DNA from: Desulfomonilaceae bacterium
GTDB lineage: Bacteria > Desulfobacterota > Desulfomonilia > Desulfomonilales > Desulfomonilaceae
NCBI GenBank assembly: GCA_041662605.1
Contig: JBAZSD010000002.1
Coordinates: forward strand, 1 to 64,000
Reading direction: 5' to 3'
Length of the DNA: 64,000 bases
Shown here piece by piece: positions 1-8,725 of this stretch. Every line of letters begins with the position of its first letter. The first letter of the stretch is position 1. The notes under the pieces were generated by a model. It saw nothing but the letters and a program-made list of their open reading frames with translations, was not told the DNA's origin and did not search any database. Made by a program: the position numbers and the translations under genes.

Positions 1-1
1 G

Positions 2-244
2 CTCATTGACATGGCCCTCATGGTAGACGCGGACATAATGGTGACGATGTGTCCGATGTGTCAGGCTAACCTTGACACCAGACAGTCGGATATATCCAAG
101 GCCGCAGGTAGAGTGTACCACATGCCTGTAGTATATCTTACCGAACTCATAGGCGTGGCGTTTAACGACCCAAAGGCCAAGAGCTGGTTCGAGAAACATC
201 TCGTCTCGCCCATCCCTGTGCTGGCCAAGAAGGGATTGTTGTAA
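2..244 (+). CDS. hdrB: HdrB-like heterodisulfide reductase subunit B, 3' end only
   Basis: This is the C-terminal end of a CCG-domain protein; the 5' part lies outside the window. The visible 80 residues carry a CPMC motif followed by NLDTRQ, as in the second cysteine-rich (CCG) domain of HdrB, where the cysteines bind the non-cubane [4Fe-4S] cluster that splits disulfides. It ends 68-92 bp before the hdrA-like gene, so the two are probably one transcript and one HdrABC-type cytoplasmic complex. The family call rests on the motif and the neighbour. The disulfide substrate is not known, because bacteria of this type have no coenzyme M/B. Confidence 0.85.
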   Translation, partial: LIDMALMVDADIMVTMCPMCQANLDTRQSDISKAAGRVYHMPVVYLTELIGVAFNDPKAKSWFEKHLVSPIPVLAKKGLL

Positions 245-336
245 AAGCATTTTTAACGGCTATTTTTCGGAGAGATCATAACCTCAGATTGGCTCAACAA
301 GAGATATAGATTTTGAGTTACAGTTCGGAGTTAAAG

Positions 337-3300
337 GTGAGCAACAAAAAAATTGGCGCAGTAATGACGGTTGGGGGCGGAATTGGTGGAGTTCAGGCGT
401 CGCTGGATCTGGCTGAATCCGGATTCAGGGTCTATCTGGTTGATGAGAAACCATGTATCGGCGGAGTTATGGCTCAACTCGACAAGACCTTTCCGACCAA
501 TGACTGCTCCGCATGTATCTTTTCACCCAAATTGCAGACGTTGGCGCAAAATCCGAATATTCAAATTGTCGCCTATAGCCACATCGAAGGCATAGAAGGA
601 TCCGCCGGCGATTTCCGGGTGAAGGTTCGGCGGAAAGCCCGTTTCGTAGACCCTGACAAATGTACTTCCTGCGGGGCTTGCGCTCAGAAATGTCCTACGA
701 AAGTCCCCAATGAGTACAACTTTGGCCATGACATTCGTAAGGCCATATATAAGGATTACGCTCAGGGCATCCCTTCTGTTTATACGATTGATCCCGATCA
801 TTGCCGGATCTTCCAGGGGAAAAAATGCGGTGTATGCGCTAAGGTCTGTCCTGCAGGCGCTATCGACTATGAGCAGAAGGACGTAATTGAAGAGTTCGAA
901 GTGGGCGCTGTGATTATGGCGCCTGGTTATGAGCTGTTCGATACGGCCAAAGTGGCTGAATATGGCCATGGCATAGCCCCAAATGTGGTCGTGAATCTTG
1001 AGATGGAGCGTATCTTAAGCGCGTCAGGTCCGTTCAGCGGCATAGTGACTCGACCATCTGATGGCCGACACCCGAAAAAAATTGCCTGGATACAGTGTGT
1101 CGCTTCGCGCGACCGAAGAAAGGGGATGCCCCATTGCAGTTCGGTATGCTGCATGGCCTCCATTAAGCAGGCGGTGATTGCGCGGGAGCATGACGCAACT
1201 ATCGAGCCCACAATCTTTTTCATGGATATAAGGGCCTACGGAAAAGATTTCGACAAGTACTATGAAAAGGCCAAAAGTGATGGTGGCGTCCGTTTCATCA
1301 GATCAATGGTTAGCCGAGTCGTCGAAGACCCGGTAACTCACGATCTGGGCATAACTTATCTTGATTCCGAGGGAAAGCTTAATACCGAGACATTTGATAT
1401 GGTTGTTCTGGCTGTCGGAATTAAACCATCAGACAAGGCAATCGAGACAGCGGCAATTCTGAATGTTAATCTGGACGCTGAAAACTTTTGCGTTACCGGC
1501 TCTTTTGATCCGGTAAAAACTTCGAGTCCCGGGATTTTTGTGGCAGGAGCGTTCCAGGCTCCGAAAGACATACCGCAGACAGTCATGGAAGCTTCGGCGG
1601 CCGCTGGTGTGGCGATCCGAATGCTGGCCGACCAACGAAATACACTTACATCGAAAAAAGAGCTTCCTCCCGAAAAGGATGTGTCCGGTCAAGAACCTCG
1701 GATAGGAGTGTTCGTCTGTCGTTGTGGGATTAATATCGCCTCTACGGTAGATGTGCCTGGCGTTGTGGAAAAGATCAGCGAACTTCCTGGTGTGGTATAT
1801 GCGGGCGAAAACCTGTTTACATGCTCACAGGATACCCAGGCGCAGATCAAAAAGGTTATTGAAGAAAATAATATTAACAGGATGATAGTGGCGTCCTGCA
1901 CTCCCAGGACCCACCTTCCGCTGTTTCAGGAGACCGCCAGAGAAGCCGGCCTGAACAAGTACCTCGTGGAAATGGCTAACATCCGTGAACATTGCTCGTG
2001 GGTCCACATGAGTGAGAAAGATAAAGCGACGGATAAGGCCGTAGATTTGATCAGAATGGCTGTGGCAAGAACAGCGCTTTTGGAGCAGGTTCAAGATCAG
2101 CAATTACCCATGGTACAATCCGCTCTTGTTATCGGCGGTGGAGTAGCAGGCATGGCAGCGGCTTTAAGCCTTGCGGACCAGGGTTTCCCTACCCATCTCC
2201 TCGAAGCGACCGAAAAACTTGGTGGAAACGCCTGGAACCTCTCGCATACCCTTAAGAAAGAAGACATTCAGCCATTTCTTGAAAGCATGATCAAGAAGGT
2301 CAGCGACAACCCAAAAATTACAGTGCGCTATAACTCCAGCATAAAAGACGTGCATGGGTTTGTAGGCGCTTTCAAGACTGAAATTTCCAATGGCGCGGCT
2401 GAAACCGAGGTCATTGATCACGGTGTTACAGTGGTAGCCACAGGGGCCTCCGAATGGAAGCCGGACCTGTATTCCTATGGTCAGGACCCTCGAATTCGTA
2501 CTCACTTTGACATGACTAAAGCCATGAAAGATGGTGATCCGCAGGTCTGGAAGGCAGGAGTGACCGCCTTCATCCAGTGCGTTGGTTCACGCAGCCCAGA
2601 GCGCCCGTGGTGCAGCAAGGTTTGCTGCAACCATACGGTAATGGACGCAATAGAATTAAAAGAGGCCAATCCGGACGCTAAGGTGTACGTATTATATCGG
2701 GATATTAGAACATTCGGTTTGAATGAGACCTATTACGAACAGGCTAGAAGACTGGGTGTGATTTTCGCCAGATACGAACAGGAGGCTCCGCCCGAGGTAG
2801 AGATTGGAAGCAAGATCAAAGTCACATTAAAAGATCTCATCATGGGCGGAATGATGAAACTCGAAGTGGACAACCTTGTCTTGGCTTCAGCCATTGTTCC
2901 AAACCAGAACAACAAGGACCTTGCAAAATTCTTCAAGATTTCAACCAACGAGGACGGCTATTTCCTGGAAGCTCACATGAAGTTACGGCCGGTTGATTTT
3001 GCGACAGACGGCGTTTTTCTGGCGGGACTAGCTCATTACCCGAAACCGTTGGATGAAACTATAGCCCAGGCTGAGGCCGCAGCGTCGCACGCCTCGCTAA
3101 TTCTGGCCCGTGGCTATGTCGAGGCGCCTGGTATGGTCTCTGTCATAGATCCGTATCTATGTCGAGGTTGCGGTCGGTGCGTCGACACCTGCCCATTCCA
3201 TGCCCCGGAACTTAAGGAAGTCGCTCCGGGAGAATTCAAGTCGGAAGTTAACCCCGCCTTGTGCAAAGGTTGCGGCGCTTGCGCCGTGGTCTGCCCAACT

Positions 3301-3369
3301 GGAGCGGCCGCTATTCGACATTTCAAGGACAATCAGATTACACGCATGATTGATGTCGCTGTAGCCTGA
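337..3369 (+). CDS. hdrA: HdrA-like FAD/iron-sulfur electron-bifurcating subunit (full length, Cys form)
   Basis: This flavin- and Fe-S-rich cytoplasmic subunit moves electrons between an MvhD-type input module and HdrB-type clusters. The protein is about 1010 residues. It has an N-terminal FAD-binding glycine motif (GGGIGG), the NDCSAC-x4-PKL segment with Cys60 (TGT at 514-516), and a ferredoxin motif CTSCGACAQKCP from Cys109, followed by CGVCAKVCP. A second half contains RIGVFVCRCG and another Rossmann motif (GGGVAGM). Two C-terminal [4Fe-4S] motifs begin near residue 942. The start is set at GTG 337 because CGGAG lies 6 nt upstream; a TTG at 313 is in frame but has a poor ribosome-binding site. 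Its Cys60 position is selenocysteine in the paralogue at 5048, and the two halves of this protein are separate genes there. Confidence 0.93.
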   Translation: MSNKKIGAVMTVGGGIGGVQASLDLAESGFRVYLVDEKPCIGGVMAQLDKTFPTNDCSACIFSPKLQTLAQNPNIQIVAYSHIEGIEGSAGDFRVKVRRKARFVDPDKCTSCGACAQKCPTKVPNEYNFGHDIRKAIYKDYAQGIPSVYTIDPDHCRIFQGKKCGVCAKVCPAGAIDYEQKDVIEEFEVGAVIMAPGYELFDTAKVAEYGHGIAPNVVVNLEMERILSASGPFSGIVTRPSDGRHPKKIAWIQCVASRDRRKGMPHCSSVCCMASIKQAVIAREHDATIEPTIFFMDIRAYGKDFDKYYEKAKSDGGVRFIRSMVSRVVEDPVTHDLGITYLDSEGKLNTETFDMVVLAVGIKPSDKAIETAAILNVNLDAENFCVTGSFDPVKTSSPGIFVAGAFQAPKDIPQTVMEASAAAGVAIRMLADQRNTLTSKKELPPEKDVSGQEPRIGVFVCRCGINIASTVDVPGVVEKISELPGVVYAGENLFTCSQDTQAQIKKVIEENNINRMIVASCTPRTHLPLFQETAREAGLNKYLVEMANIREHCSWVHMSEKDKATDKAVDLIRMAVARTALLEQVQDQQLPMVQSALVIGGGVAGMAAALSLADQGFPTHLLEATEKLGGNAWNLSHTLKKEDIQPFLESMIKKVSDNPKITVRYNSSIKDVHGFVGAFKTEISNGAAETEVIDHGVTVVATGASEWKPDLYSYGQDPRIRTHFDMTKAMKDGDPQVWKAGVTAFIQCVGSRSPERPWCSKVCCNHTVMDAIELKEANPDAKVYVLYRDIRTFGLNETYYEQARRLGVIFARYEQEAPPEVEIGSKIKVTLKDLIMGGMMKLEVDNLVLASAIVPNQNNKDLAKFFKISTNEDGYFLEAHMKLRPVDFATDGVFLAGLAHYPKPLDETIAQAEAAASHASLILARGYVEAPGMVSVIDPYLCRGCGRCVDTCPFHAPELKEVAPGEFKSEVNPALCKGCGACAVVCPTGAAAIRHFKDNQITRMIDVAVA

Positions 3370-3435
3370 GATTCTAACTATGCCTATATATGATTGAATC
3401 AATTTCAAATTGTCGTGTAATTTTTCGGAGAAAAA

Positions 3436-3864
3436 ATGCCTGAAGAATTTGATCCAAAGATAGTAGCTTTTGCATGTAACTGGTGCTCCTACGCCGGCGC
3501 GGACCTCGCTGGTGTCGGTAGAATGCAATATCCACCAAGTATACGTTTGATCCGCTTGATGTGTTCCGGGATGTTGGTCCCATCGTATATTCTGAGGGCT
3601 TTTGAAAAGGGCGCGGATGGCGTCCTTGTAACCGGTTGACACATCGGAGAATGCCATTACCTGGAAGGTAATGAAAAAGCTCTGAAAGTGTTGGAAAAAG
3701 CCAGAAAGATGATGAAGCTCCTTGGAATAGAGGATGAACGGCTGCGAAAGGAATGGATCTCCGCCTCCGAAGGATCGAGGTTCGCGGACACCGTGAGGAC
3801 CTTCACGGAAGACATTCGGAAACTCGGGAGAAATCCTTTGGTAAAAAGGGAGACTGCGGCATGA
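3436..3864 (+). CDS. mvhD: MvhD-like hydrogenase iron-sulfur subunit, selenoprotein (Sec68)
   Basis: This small [2Fe-2S] protein passes electrons to HdrA. The reading frame is interrupted only by TGA at 3637-3639. Beyond it the same frame continues as HIGECHYLEGN and runs to a TGA stop at 3862-3864, giving 142 residues. The G-U-HIG-CHY motif matches the MvhD/VhuD family, where Sec replaces a conserved Cys. A SECIS-like hairpin follows 15 nt after the UGA. The N-terminus has CNWCSYAGADLAG, typical of the family. A good ribosome-binding site (CGGAG) precedes ATG 3436, and the stop overlaps the next gene's ATG (ATGA), which indicates translational coupling. Automated callers would split this gene or truncate it at 3639. 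Confidence 0.93.
3655..3673 (+). promoter_or_regulatory. Candidate SECIS hairpin of mvhD (first copy)
   Basis: CATTACC and GGTAATG form a perfect 7-bp stem around the 5-nt loop TGGAA, beginning 15 nt after the UGA at 3637-3639. This is the place a bacterial SECIS element occupies to direct SelB-dependent selenocysteine insertion. The second mvhD has a nearly identical hairpin at the same distance. Part of the similarity could come from the conserved protein motif, so the RNA role is inferred. Confidence 0.75.
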
Positions 3865-4991
3865 ACCTACCGGAGATCGTTGATCGTACAGGCGCTTATT
3901 ATTGCCTGGACTGCGGTATTTGCACCGGCAGTTGTCCGGTTTCTCGGGTTTTCCCTGATTTTTCTCCACGGCTTATGGTTGAAAAGGTTCTCGTAGATCA
4001 GGAAGAAAATCCTCTTGAAGACGTTAATGTGTGGGCGTGCCTCTCCTGTGGACAATGCACCGTTCGTTGCCCATCAGAGATTGATTATCCCGAGTTTGTC
4101 CGCCTAATCAGAGAAGAGGCTACCCGTCAGGGTAAATCCGGCACGCCTGCCCATAGAGGTCTTTTTCAGACTATCATGCGTCTACAGACGATGGATATAA
4201 AGCAGTCAAAGACTGATTGGGCCAAAGAAGTTGGCCGCATATCGACTTCCGGCGATGTATATTTCTTTGTAGGATGCGCTCCATTTTTTGACGTTGAATT
4301 TCATGATGACTGGGGCATTGACATGATGGACAGCCCCAAGGGAACTCTGAAATTATTGAACACTATCGGCATTGATCCTGTTGTCCATGATGACGAGAGA
4401 TGCTGTGGTCATGATCTGTTCTGGAATGGTGATACGGAAAATTTTGCCAGGCTGGCTAGAAAAAATGTCGATCTGATCAGGAGCCTCGGCTGCAAACAGG
4501 TTGTTTTCTCTTGCCCCGAGGGGTACCTGACGTTCAAGAAGCGTTATCCTGAGGTGGTCGGCGATCTTGGTTTTGAACCGATCCATCTGTATGAATTATT
4601 GAGCCGGGAAGCCAATGCGGGGAAAATAAGTTTCGAGCCTTTGGAAACCCGTTTGACTTACCATGATCCATGCAGACTTGGAAGACAGGCGGGAATTTTC
4701 GAAGAGCCCAGGGAACTTCTGAAGATGATCCCAGGTGTCAATCTCCAGGAGATGGAACATAACAGGCAAAGCGGCTTGTGTTGTGGGACGAGCGCCTGGA
4801 TGAATTGCTCGACCTGTTCCAAGTCCATACAAAAAAAACGTATAGAAGAAGCGGTAAGTGTAGGAGCGGAAACGCTTGTGACAGCCTGTCCAAAATGCAG
4901 GGCTCATTTGAGCTGCGCATTGAGAGATATGGAAACGCCTCTTCAGATCCGGGATTTGAATGACATACTTGCGCAGTCTATCAAGGCGTAA
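3861..4991 (+). CDS. HdrD-like protein: 2x[4Fe-4S] domain fused to two CCG domains
   Basis: A 376-residue cytoplasmic protein combines an HdrC-like N-terminus (CLDCGICTGSCP near residue 15 and CLSCGQCTVRCP near residue 56) with two HdrB-like cysteine-rich modules (CAPFF...CCGHD and HDPCR...CCGTS...CPKC). This HdrC-HdrB fusion order is that of HdrD/GlpC-type proteins and implies two non-cubane clusters at a disulfide-type active site. The start is ATG 3861, which overlaps the mvhD stop by ATGA; the longer in-frame extension to 3753 would overlap mvhD and is rejected. Its partners are most likely the adjacent mvhD and the split hdrA. The substrate is not visible from sequence. Confidence 0.88.
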   Translation: MNLPEIVDRTGAYYCLDCGICTGSCPVSRVFPDFSPRLMVEKVLVDQEENPLEDVNVWACLSCGQCTVRCPSEIDYPEFVRLIREEATRQGKSGTPAHRGLFQTIMRLQTMDIKQSKTDWAKEVGRISTSGDVYFFVGCAPFFDVEFHDDWGIDMMDSPKGTLKLLNTIGIDPVVHDDERCCGHDLFWNGDTENFARLARKNVDLIRSLGCKQVVFSCPEGYLTFKKRYPEVVGDLGFEPIHLYELLSREANAGKISFEPLETRLTYHDPCRLGRQAGIFEEPRELLKMIPGVNLQEMEHNRQSGLCCGTSAWMNCSTCSKSIQKKRIEEAVSVGAETLVTACPKCRAHLSCALRDMETPLQIRDLNDILAQSIKA

Positions 4992-5047
4992 GGAATTTTG
5001 ATTTTTAGCGATTCAACAGAAACCTCTTGAATCAGGATGGTGAAAAT

Positions 5048-6481
5048 ATGGCTTCCAAGGAAGTGCTGATTATTGGTGGCGGCATAGCGGGAATGCAGGC
5101 TGCTCTGGATCTGGCTGAGATGGGGATTCAAGTCCATTTGGTTGAAAAAAACCCCAGCATTGGTGGGAAGATGGCGCAGTTGGACAAGACCTTCCCTACC
5201 AATGATTGCACCATATGAATTATCTCACCAAAATTGCTGGATGTCGGTCGGCATCCCAAAATTAAGGTTCTGGCTTATAGTGAGATCACGGAATTCAGTG
5301 GCGCAGTAGGCGATTTTAAGGTCAAGGTTCGGCAAAAACCCCGATATATTGACGCTTCCAGATGTACCGCATGTGGAGCCTGCGCGGAGAAATGTCCTAC
5401 CAAGGTTCCCAATGAGTTCAATTTCGGACTTGATGACCGGAAAGCTATCTACAAGGATTATCCGCAGGGGATACCTTCGATGTTCACGATTGACCCAAAT
5501 CACTGCAAGGTTATCTTGGGCGGAAAATGCGGTGTTTGCCAAAAAGTCTGTCAGGCCAAAGCCGTCGATTATGAGCAAAAAGAATCATTTTTGGATCTGA
5601 ATGTGGCTTCGGTCATAGTGTCAACAGGATATGAACTTTTTGACGCAAAGCAGATACCGGAATACGGCTATGGCAAGCTTCCAAATGTTATCTCATCACT
5701 GGAAATGGAAAGGCTTTTGAGCGCAGGAGGGCCCACCAGGGGTCATCTGACGAGGCCGTCAGTGATTCATGGGGAAAAACGGCTTAAGGAACTGCCGAAA
5801 TTGATAAAAAAAGCAGAGAAAGATCAGAAAGAAGAGGATAAGACCAAGCTGGAAAATGAGGCGCAATGGCTGGAAGAACACGTTCACAAGTATCACACGG
5901 CCAAGAAGCTAGGTTTCATACAGTGCGTCGGTTCCCGTGATTTCAGGTTCCATAAGTATTGTTCAAACTATTGCTGCATGCACTCTATAAAAGAGGCAAT
6001 AATAGCCCGTGAGCATGAGCGAGAGACTGAGTCGAACATATTCTACATGGACCTCCGGACAGTAGGAAAGGGGTTCGAGGAATACAAGGTCAGGGGAGCG
6101 GAAGTCTCCGGTCTGAAATACATCAGGGGAAGAGTAGCGGAAATCCTCCAGGATGATGAGTTGAACCCCGTCGTTTATTATGAGGACACAGAACAACGGC
6201 GAGTTGTGAGCATGACATTGGACATGGTTATTCTGGCCAACGCCTGCTCCCCTTCGAAAGGAATCTCGAAAATAGCGGAGTTGCTTGGATTGGAACTTGA
6301 TGAAAACAATTTTGTACGAACCCACCCGAACAGGCCGTTAGATACCAATGTCGCAGGTATTTTTTCGTGTGGTTGCGCCCAGGGTCCTCTCGACATACCG
6401 GAATCGGTGGCGCAGGCGAGTAGCGCTGCGGCAAGAGCTGCGGAAGTGGTTATGACAGAAGGTTTACCCATTGCTGTATAG
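5048..6481 (+). CDS. hdrA: HdrA N-terminal half, selenoprotein (Sec57)
   Basis: A 477-residue protein matches the first half of the full HdrA at 337-3369. It has the FAD motif GGGIAGM, then TNDCTI-U-IISPKL with UGA at 5216-5218 aligned exactly to Cys60 of the paralogue. A ferredoxin motif CTACGACAEKCPTKVP, a CGVCQKVC motif and the FAD-domain end follow. A charged insert of about 40 residues (5770-5910, Lys/Glu rich) is absent from the paralogue. Start ATG 5048 has AGGATGG upstream. A GGTC-looped hairpin follows the UGA. Sec-containing HdrA is known from Methanococcales, which supports the reading. The gene ends where the paralogue would continue, and the C-half is a separate downstream gene. 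Confidence 0.92.
5239..5256 (+). promoter_or_regulatory. Candidate SECIS hairpin of split hdrA
   Basis: GGATGTC pairs with GGCATCC (7 bp including one U-G pair) around an apical GGTC loop, starting 20 nt after the UGA at 5216-5218. The GGUC apical sequence is the SelB-contacting feature of the E. coli fdhF SECIS. Here the loop is about 10 nt further from the UGA than in fdhF. Confidence 0.75.
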
Positions 6482-6493
6482 GGGAGATAAAGG

Positions 6494-8170
6494 GTGAAAA
6501 ACTCAGCTCAAGATGATATCCGCATTGGAGTATTCATTTGCGATTGCGGATCCAACATAGCGGGCTATCTGGAAATGAAAGAACTCGTGGAATACGCCAA
6601 GACATTGCCTAATGTGGCGTTTGTTCAGGAAAATCTGTACACTTGTTCCGAAGGTGGTATCAACGAAATCAAGCTCGCCATTCCTCGAGAGAATCTGAAC
6701 CGCGTTGTAGTCGCGTCATGCACCCCCAGAACTCATGAGCCTCTTTTTATGAGCGCTTGTGAAGAAGGTGGGTTGAATCCGTATCTATTTGAAATGGCAA
6801 ACATTCGGGATCAATGTTCATGGGTTCATATGCGCGAACGAGAGTCCGGAACAGAGAGAGCAAAAGTTCAGATAGGTATGGCTGTGGCAAAAGCGGCTAA
6901 ACTGAGAGAACTTAGCAGGATTGAACTTAGCCTCTCGCATCGGGCCATGGTAATTGGTGGTGGAGTTTCGGGCATGTCCGCAGCTCTTGCTCTGGCCAAT
7001 ATGGGTTACGAAGTTGATCTGGTCGAGAAGCGTGAGCGTCTCGGTGGACTTCTCAATGATCTGAACATAATTCTGCCGTCCAATGAGCCCCCGGCAATTT
7101 TGGTGGACAGCCTTGTGGGGCGACTTGAGAATCATCCCAAGGTCACTGTTCATACTGAATCCATAGTTACCAAAACAGAAGGTTACGTTGGAAATTATAT
7201 CGCCACAATCAAGGGAAAAGAGACTGAGAGTAAAGTGAAGTGCGGCGCCGTAATAGTGGCGATAGGCGCTCAGCCTTTTAAACCGGAAGGCTTGTACAAT
7301 TATGACGGCCAAAAGGTCATAACACACATTGAGCTTGAATCCAGATTAAACAAGGGAACCGTTGACGCCAAGAATATCGCAATGATTCAATGTGTTGGTT
7401 CAAGATGCAAAGAACGGACGTACTGCTCCAGAATATGCTGCATGACCGCCGTCAAAAACGCCATATTGATCAAGGAATCTGCGCCCGAAACCAAGATCAC
7501 AATTTTCTATCGCGACATGCAGATGTACGGCGTAGAAAACGAGGAACTTTTCCGAAAATCCAAAAAGCTGGGCGTTCGCTTTGTAACGTTTGACCAGAAC
7601 CGTCCTCCGGTTTTTGATGGGGACAATGTGTCGGTTTACCATCTAAGGATGGGACGTGAGATCGTAACCCGGGTTGACATGCTCGTGCTATCGACCCCAC
7701 TTGTAGCCCAGGATGACGCTCCTGGAATTTCAAGCATGCTCAAGGTGCCGATTAACGAGAACGGCTTCTTCCTTGAAGGCCATGTCAAGCTTAAGCCTCT
7801 GGATTTTGCTACTGACGGTGTATACTTGTGTGGTAACGCAAGGTTCCCGTCTACTATCAGAGAGGCCATATCCCAAGGTCTTGGGACGGCTTCCAGGGCA
7901 GCGGGGATCCTTTCCAAGGAAGCTCTCTTTACTAGCGGAATTGTCGCTGACATAAATCCTGAAACCTGTTGTGGCTGTTTGGGATGTGTTCAGGTTTGTC
8001 CCTATGGAGCTATAAATTTCATTGAGAATCGGGGCGTATGCCAGGTGAACAAAGTTCTGTGCAAAGGCTGTGGAGGATGCGCAGCGACTTGTCCTTCAGG
8101 AAGCGCCAAGCTCGACGGATTTTCAAACCAACAGATTTACGCTCAAATAGAGCAGGCCATGGCGGTTTAG
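6494..8170 (+). CDS. HdrA C-terminal half (separate gene)
   Basis: This 558-residue protein matches the second half of full-length HdrA. It opens with RIGVFICDCGSNIAG and ASCTPRTH (HdrA middle domain), then a Rossmann/FAD motif (GGGVSGM) and the C-terminal ferredoxin pair CCGCLGCVQVCPYGA and CKGCGGCAATCPSGS. The GTG start at 6494 has its own GGGGAG ribosome-binding site, and only 12 nt separate it from the stop of the N-half gene. The junction is therefore a genuine gene split with independent translation rather than a simple frameshift. It should assemble with the Sec-containing N-half and with the HdrD-like and MvhD proteins. Confidence 0.9.
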   Translation: MKNSAQDDIRIGVFICDCGSNIAGYLEMKELVEYAKTLPNVAFVQENLYTCSEGGINEIKLAIPRENLNRVVVASCTPRTHEPLFMSACEEGGLNPYLFEMANIRDQCSWVHMRERESGTERAKVQIGMAVAKAAKLRELSRIELSLSHRAMVIGGGVSGMSAALALANMGYEVDLVEKRERLGGLLNDLNIILPSNEPPAILVDSLVGRLENHPKVTVHTESIVTKTEGYVGNYIATIKGKETESKVKCGAVIVAIGAQPFKPEGLYNYDGQKVITHIELESRLNKGTVDAKNIAMIQCVGSRCKERTYCSRICCMTAVKNAILIKESAPETKITIFYRDMQMYGVENEELFRKSKKLGVRFVTFDQNRPPVFDGDNVSVYHLRMGREIVTRVDMLVLSTPLVAQDDAPGISSMLKVPINENGFFLEGHVKLKPLDFATDGVYLCGNARFPSTIREAISQGLGTASRAAGILSKEALFTSGIVADINPETCCGCLGCVQVCPYGAINFIENRGVCQVNKVLCKGCGGCAATCPSGSAKLDGFSNQQIYAQIEQAMAV

Positions 8171-8237
8171 GTTAAGACATATAGATTGGCGATAATTTAA
8201 AATATTGGGTCGCCACCTTTTACTTTGAGGAATAAAT

Positions 8238-8693
8238 ATGCCCGAGAGTCAATTTGAACCCAAAATAGTCGGCTTTCTTTGTAACTGGTGCGCTTACGCC
8301 GGCGCTGATCTGGCTGGCGTGAGCCGGTTACAATACCCACCAAACCTTAGAACCATTCGAACTCTGTGTTCAGCTACCGTGGGACCTCATCAAATACTCA
8401 AAGCGTTCCAAAAAGGGGCGGATGGCGTTTTTGTCGGCGGCTGACACATCGGTGATTGCCATTACCTGTACGGTAATTACATGACGGTAAAAAGAATGGG
8501 GTTTATGAAGAAACTTCTTGAGTTTTCCGGGGTGGACTCTGAGCGCTTGATGTTAAAATGGGTTTCTTCCGCGGAAGGACCGAGATTTGCCAAGGTAGTT
8601 ACTGAATTCGTCGAGAAGATTAGAAACCTTGGCCCATCACCTCTAAGATCCAAAAAACTATATAAGGCGGCTCCTCTGGAAGAAGCTTCATAG
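8238..8693 (+). CDS. mvhD: MvhD-like hydrogenase iron-sulfur subunit, selenoprotein (Sec69), second copy
   Basis: This is a 151-residue paralogue of the protein at 3436. UGA at 8442-8444 is in frame within G-U-HIGDCHYLYGN, and translation continues to TAG 8691-8693. The N-terminal CNWCAYAGADLAG and the C-terminal EGPRFAK segments match the first copy. A SECIS-like hairpin follows 16 nt after the UGA. ATG 8238 has GAGGAATAAAT upstream. It is paired with the split HdrA, whereas the copy at 3436 follows the fused HdrA, so each HdrA seems to have its own MvhD. Confidence 0.92.
8461..8477 (+). promoter_or_regulatory. Candidate SECIS hairpin of mvhD (second copy)
   Basis: ATTACC and GGTAAT form a 6-bp stem around TGTAC, 16 nt after the UGA at 8442-8444. 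Arms and spacing match the hairpin of the first mvhD copy, while the loop differs. That is the pattern expected if the stem is selected. Confidence 0.72.
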
Positions 8694-8725
8694 AAATATT
8701 TTACTATCTTTCTAATTCTGATTTT

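Noticed and set aside
3157..3969. 270-codon minus-strand ORF opposite hdrA and mvhD
   Set aside because: It lies opposite a well-supported plus-strand Hdr cluster and has no recognisable motif; it is an antisense shadow.
3637..8444. In-frame TGA codons read as pseudogene or frameshift damage
   Set aside because: Each TGA sits at a conserved Cys/Sec position with the same frame continuing in a recognisable family and a hairpin following.
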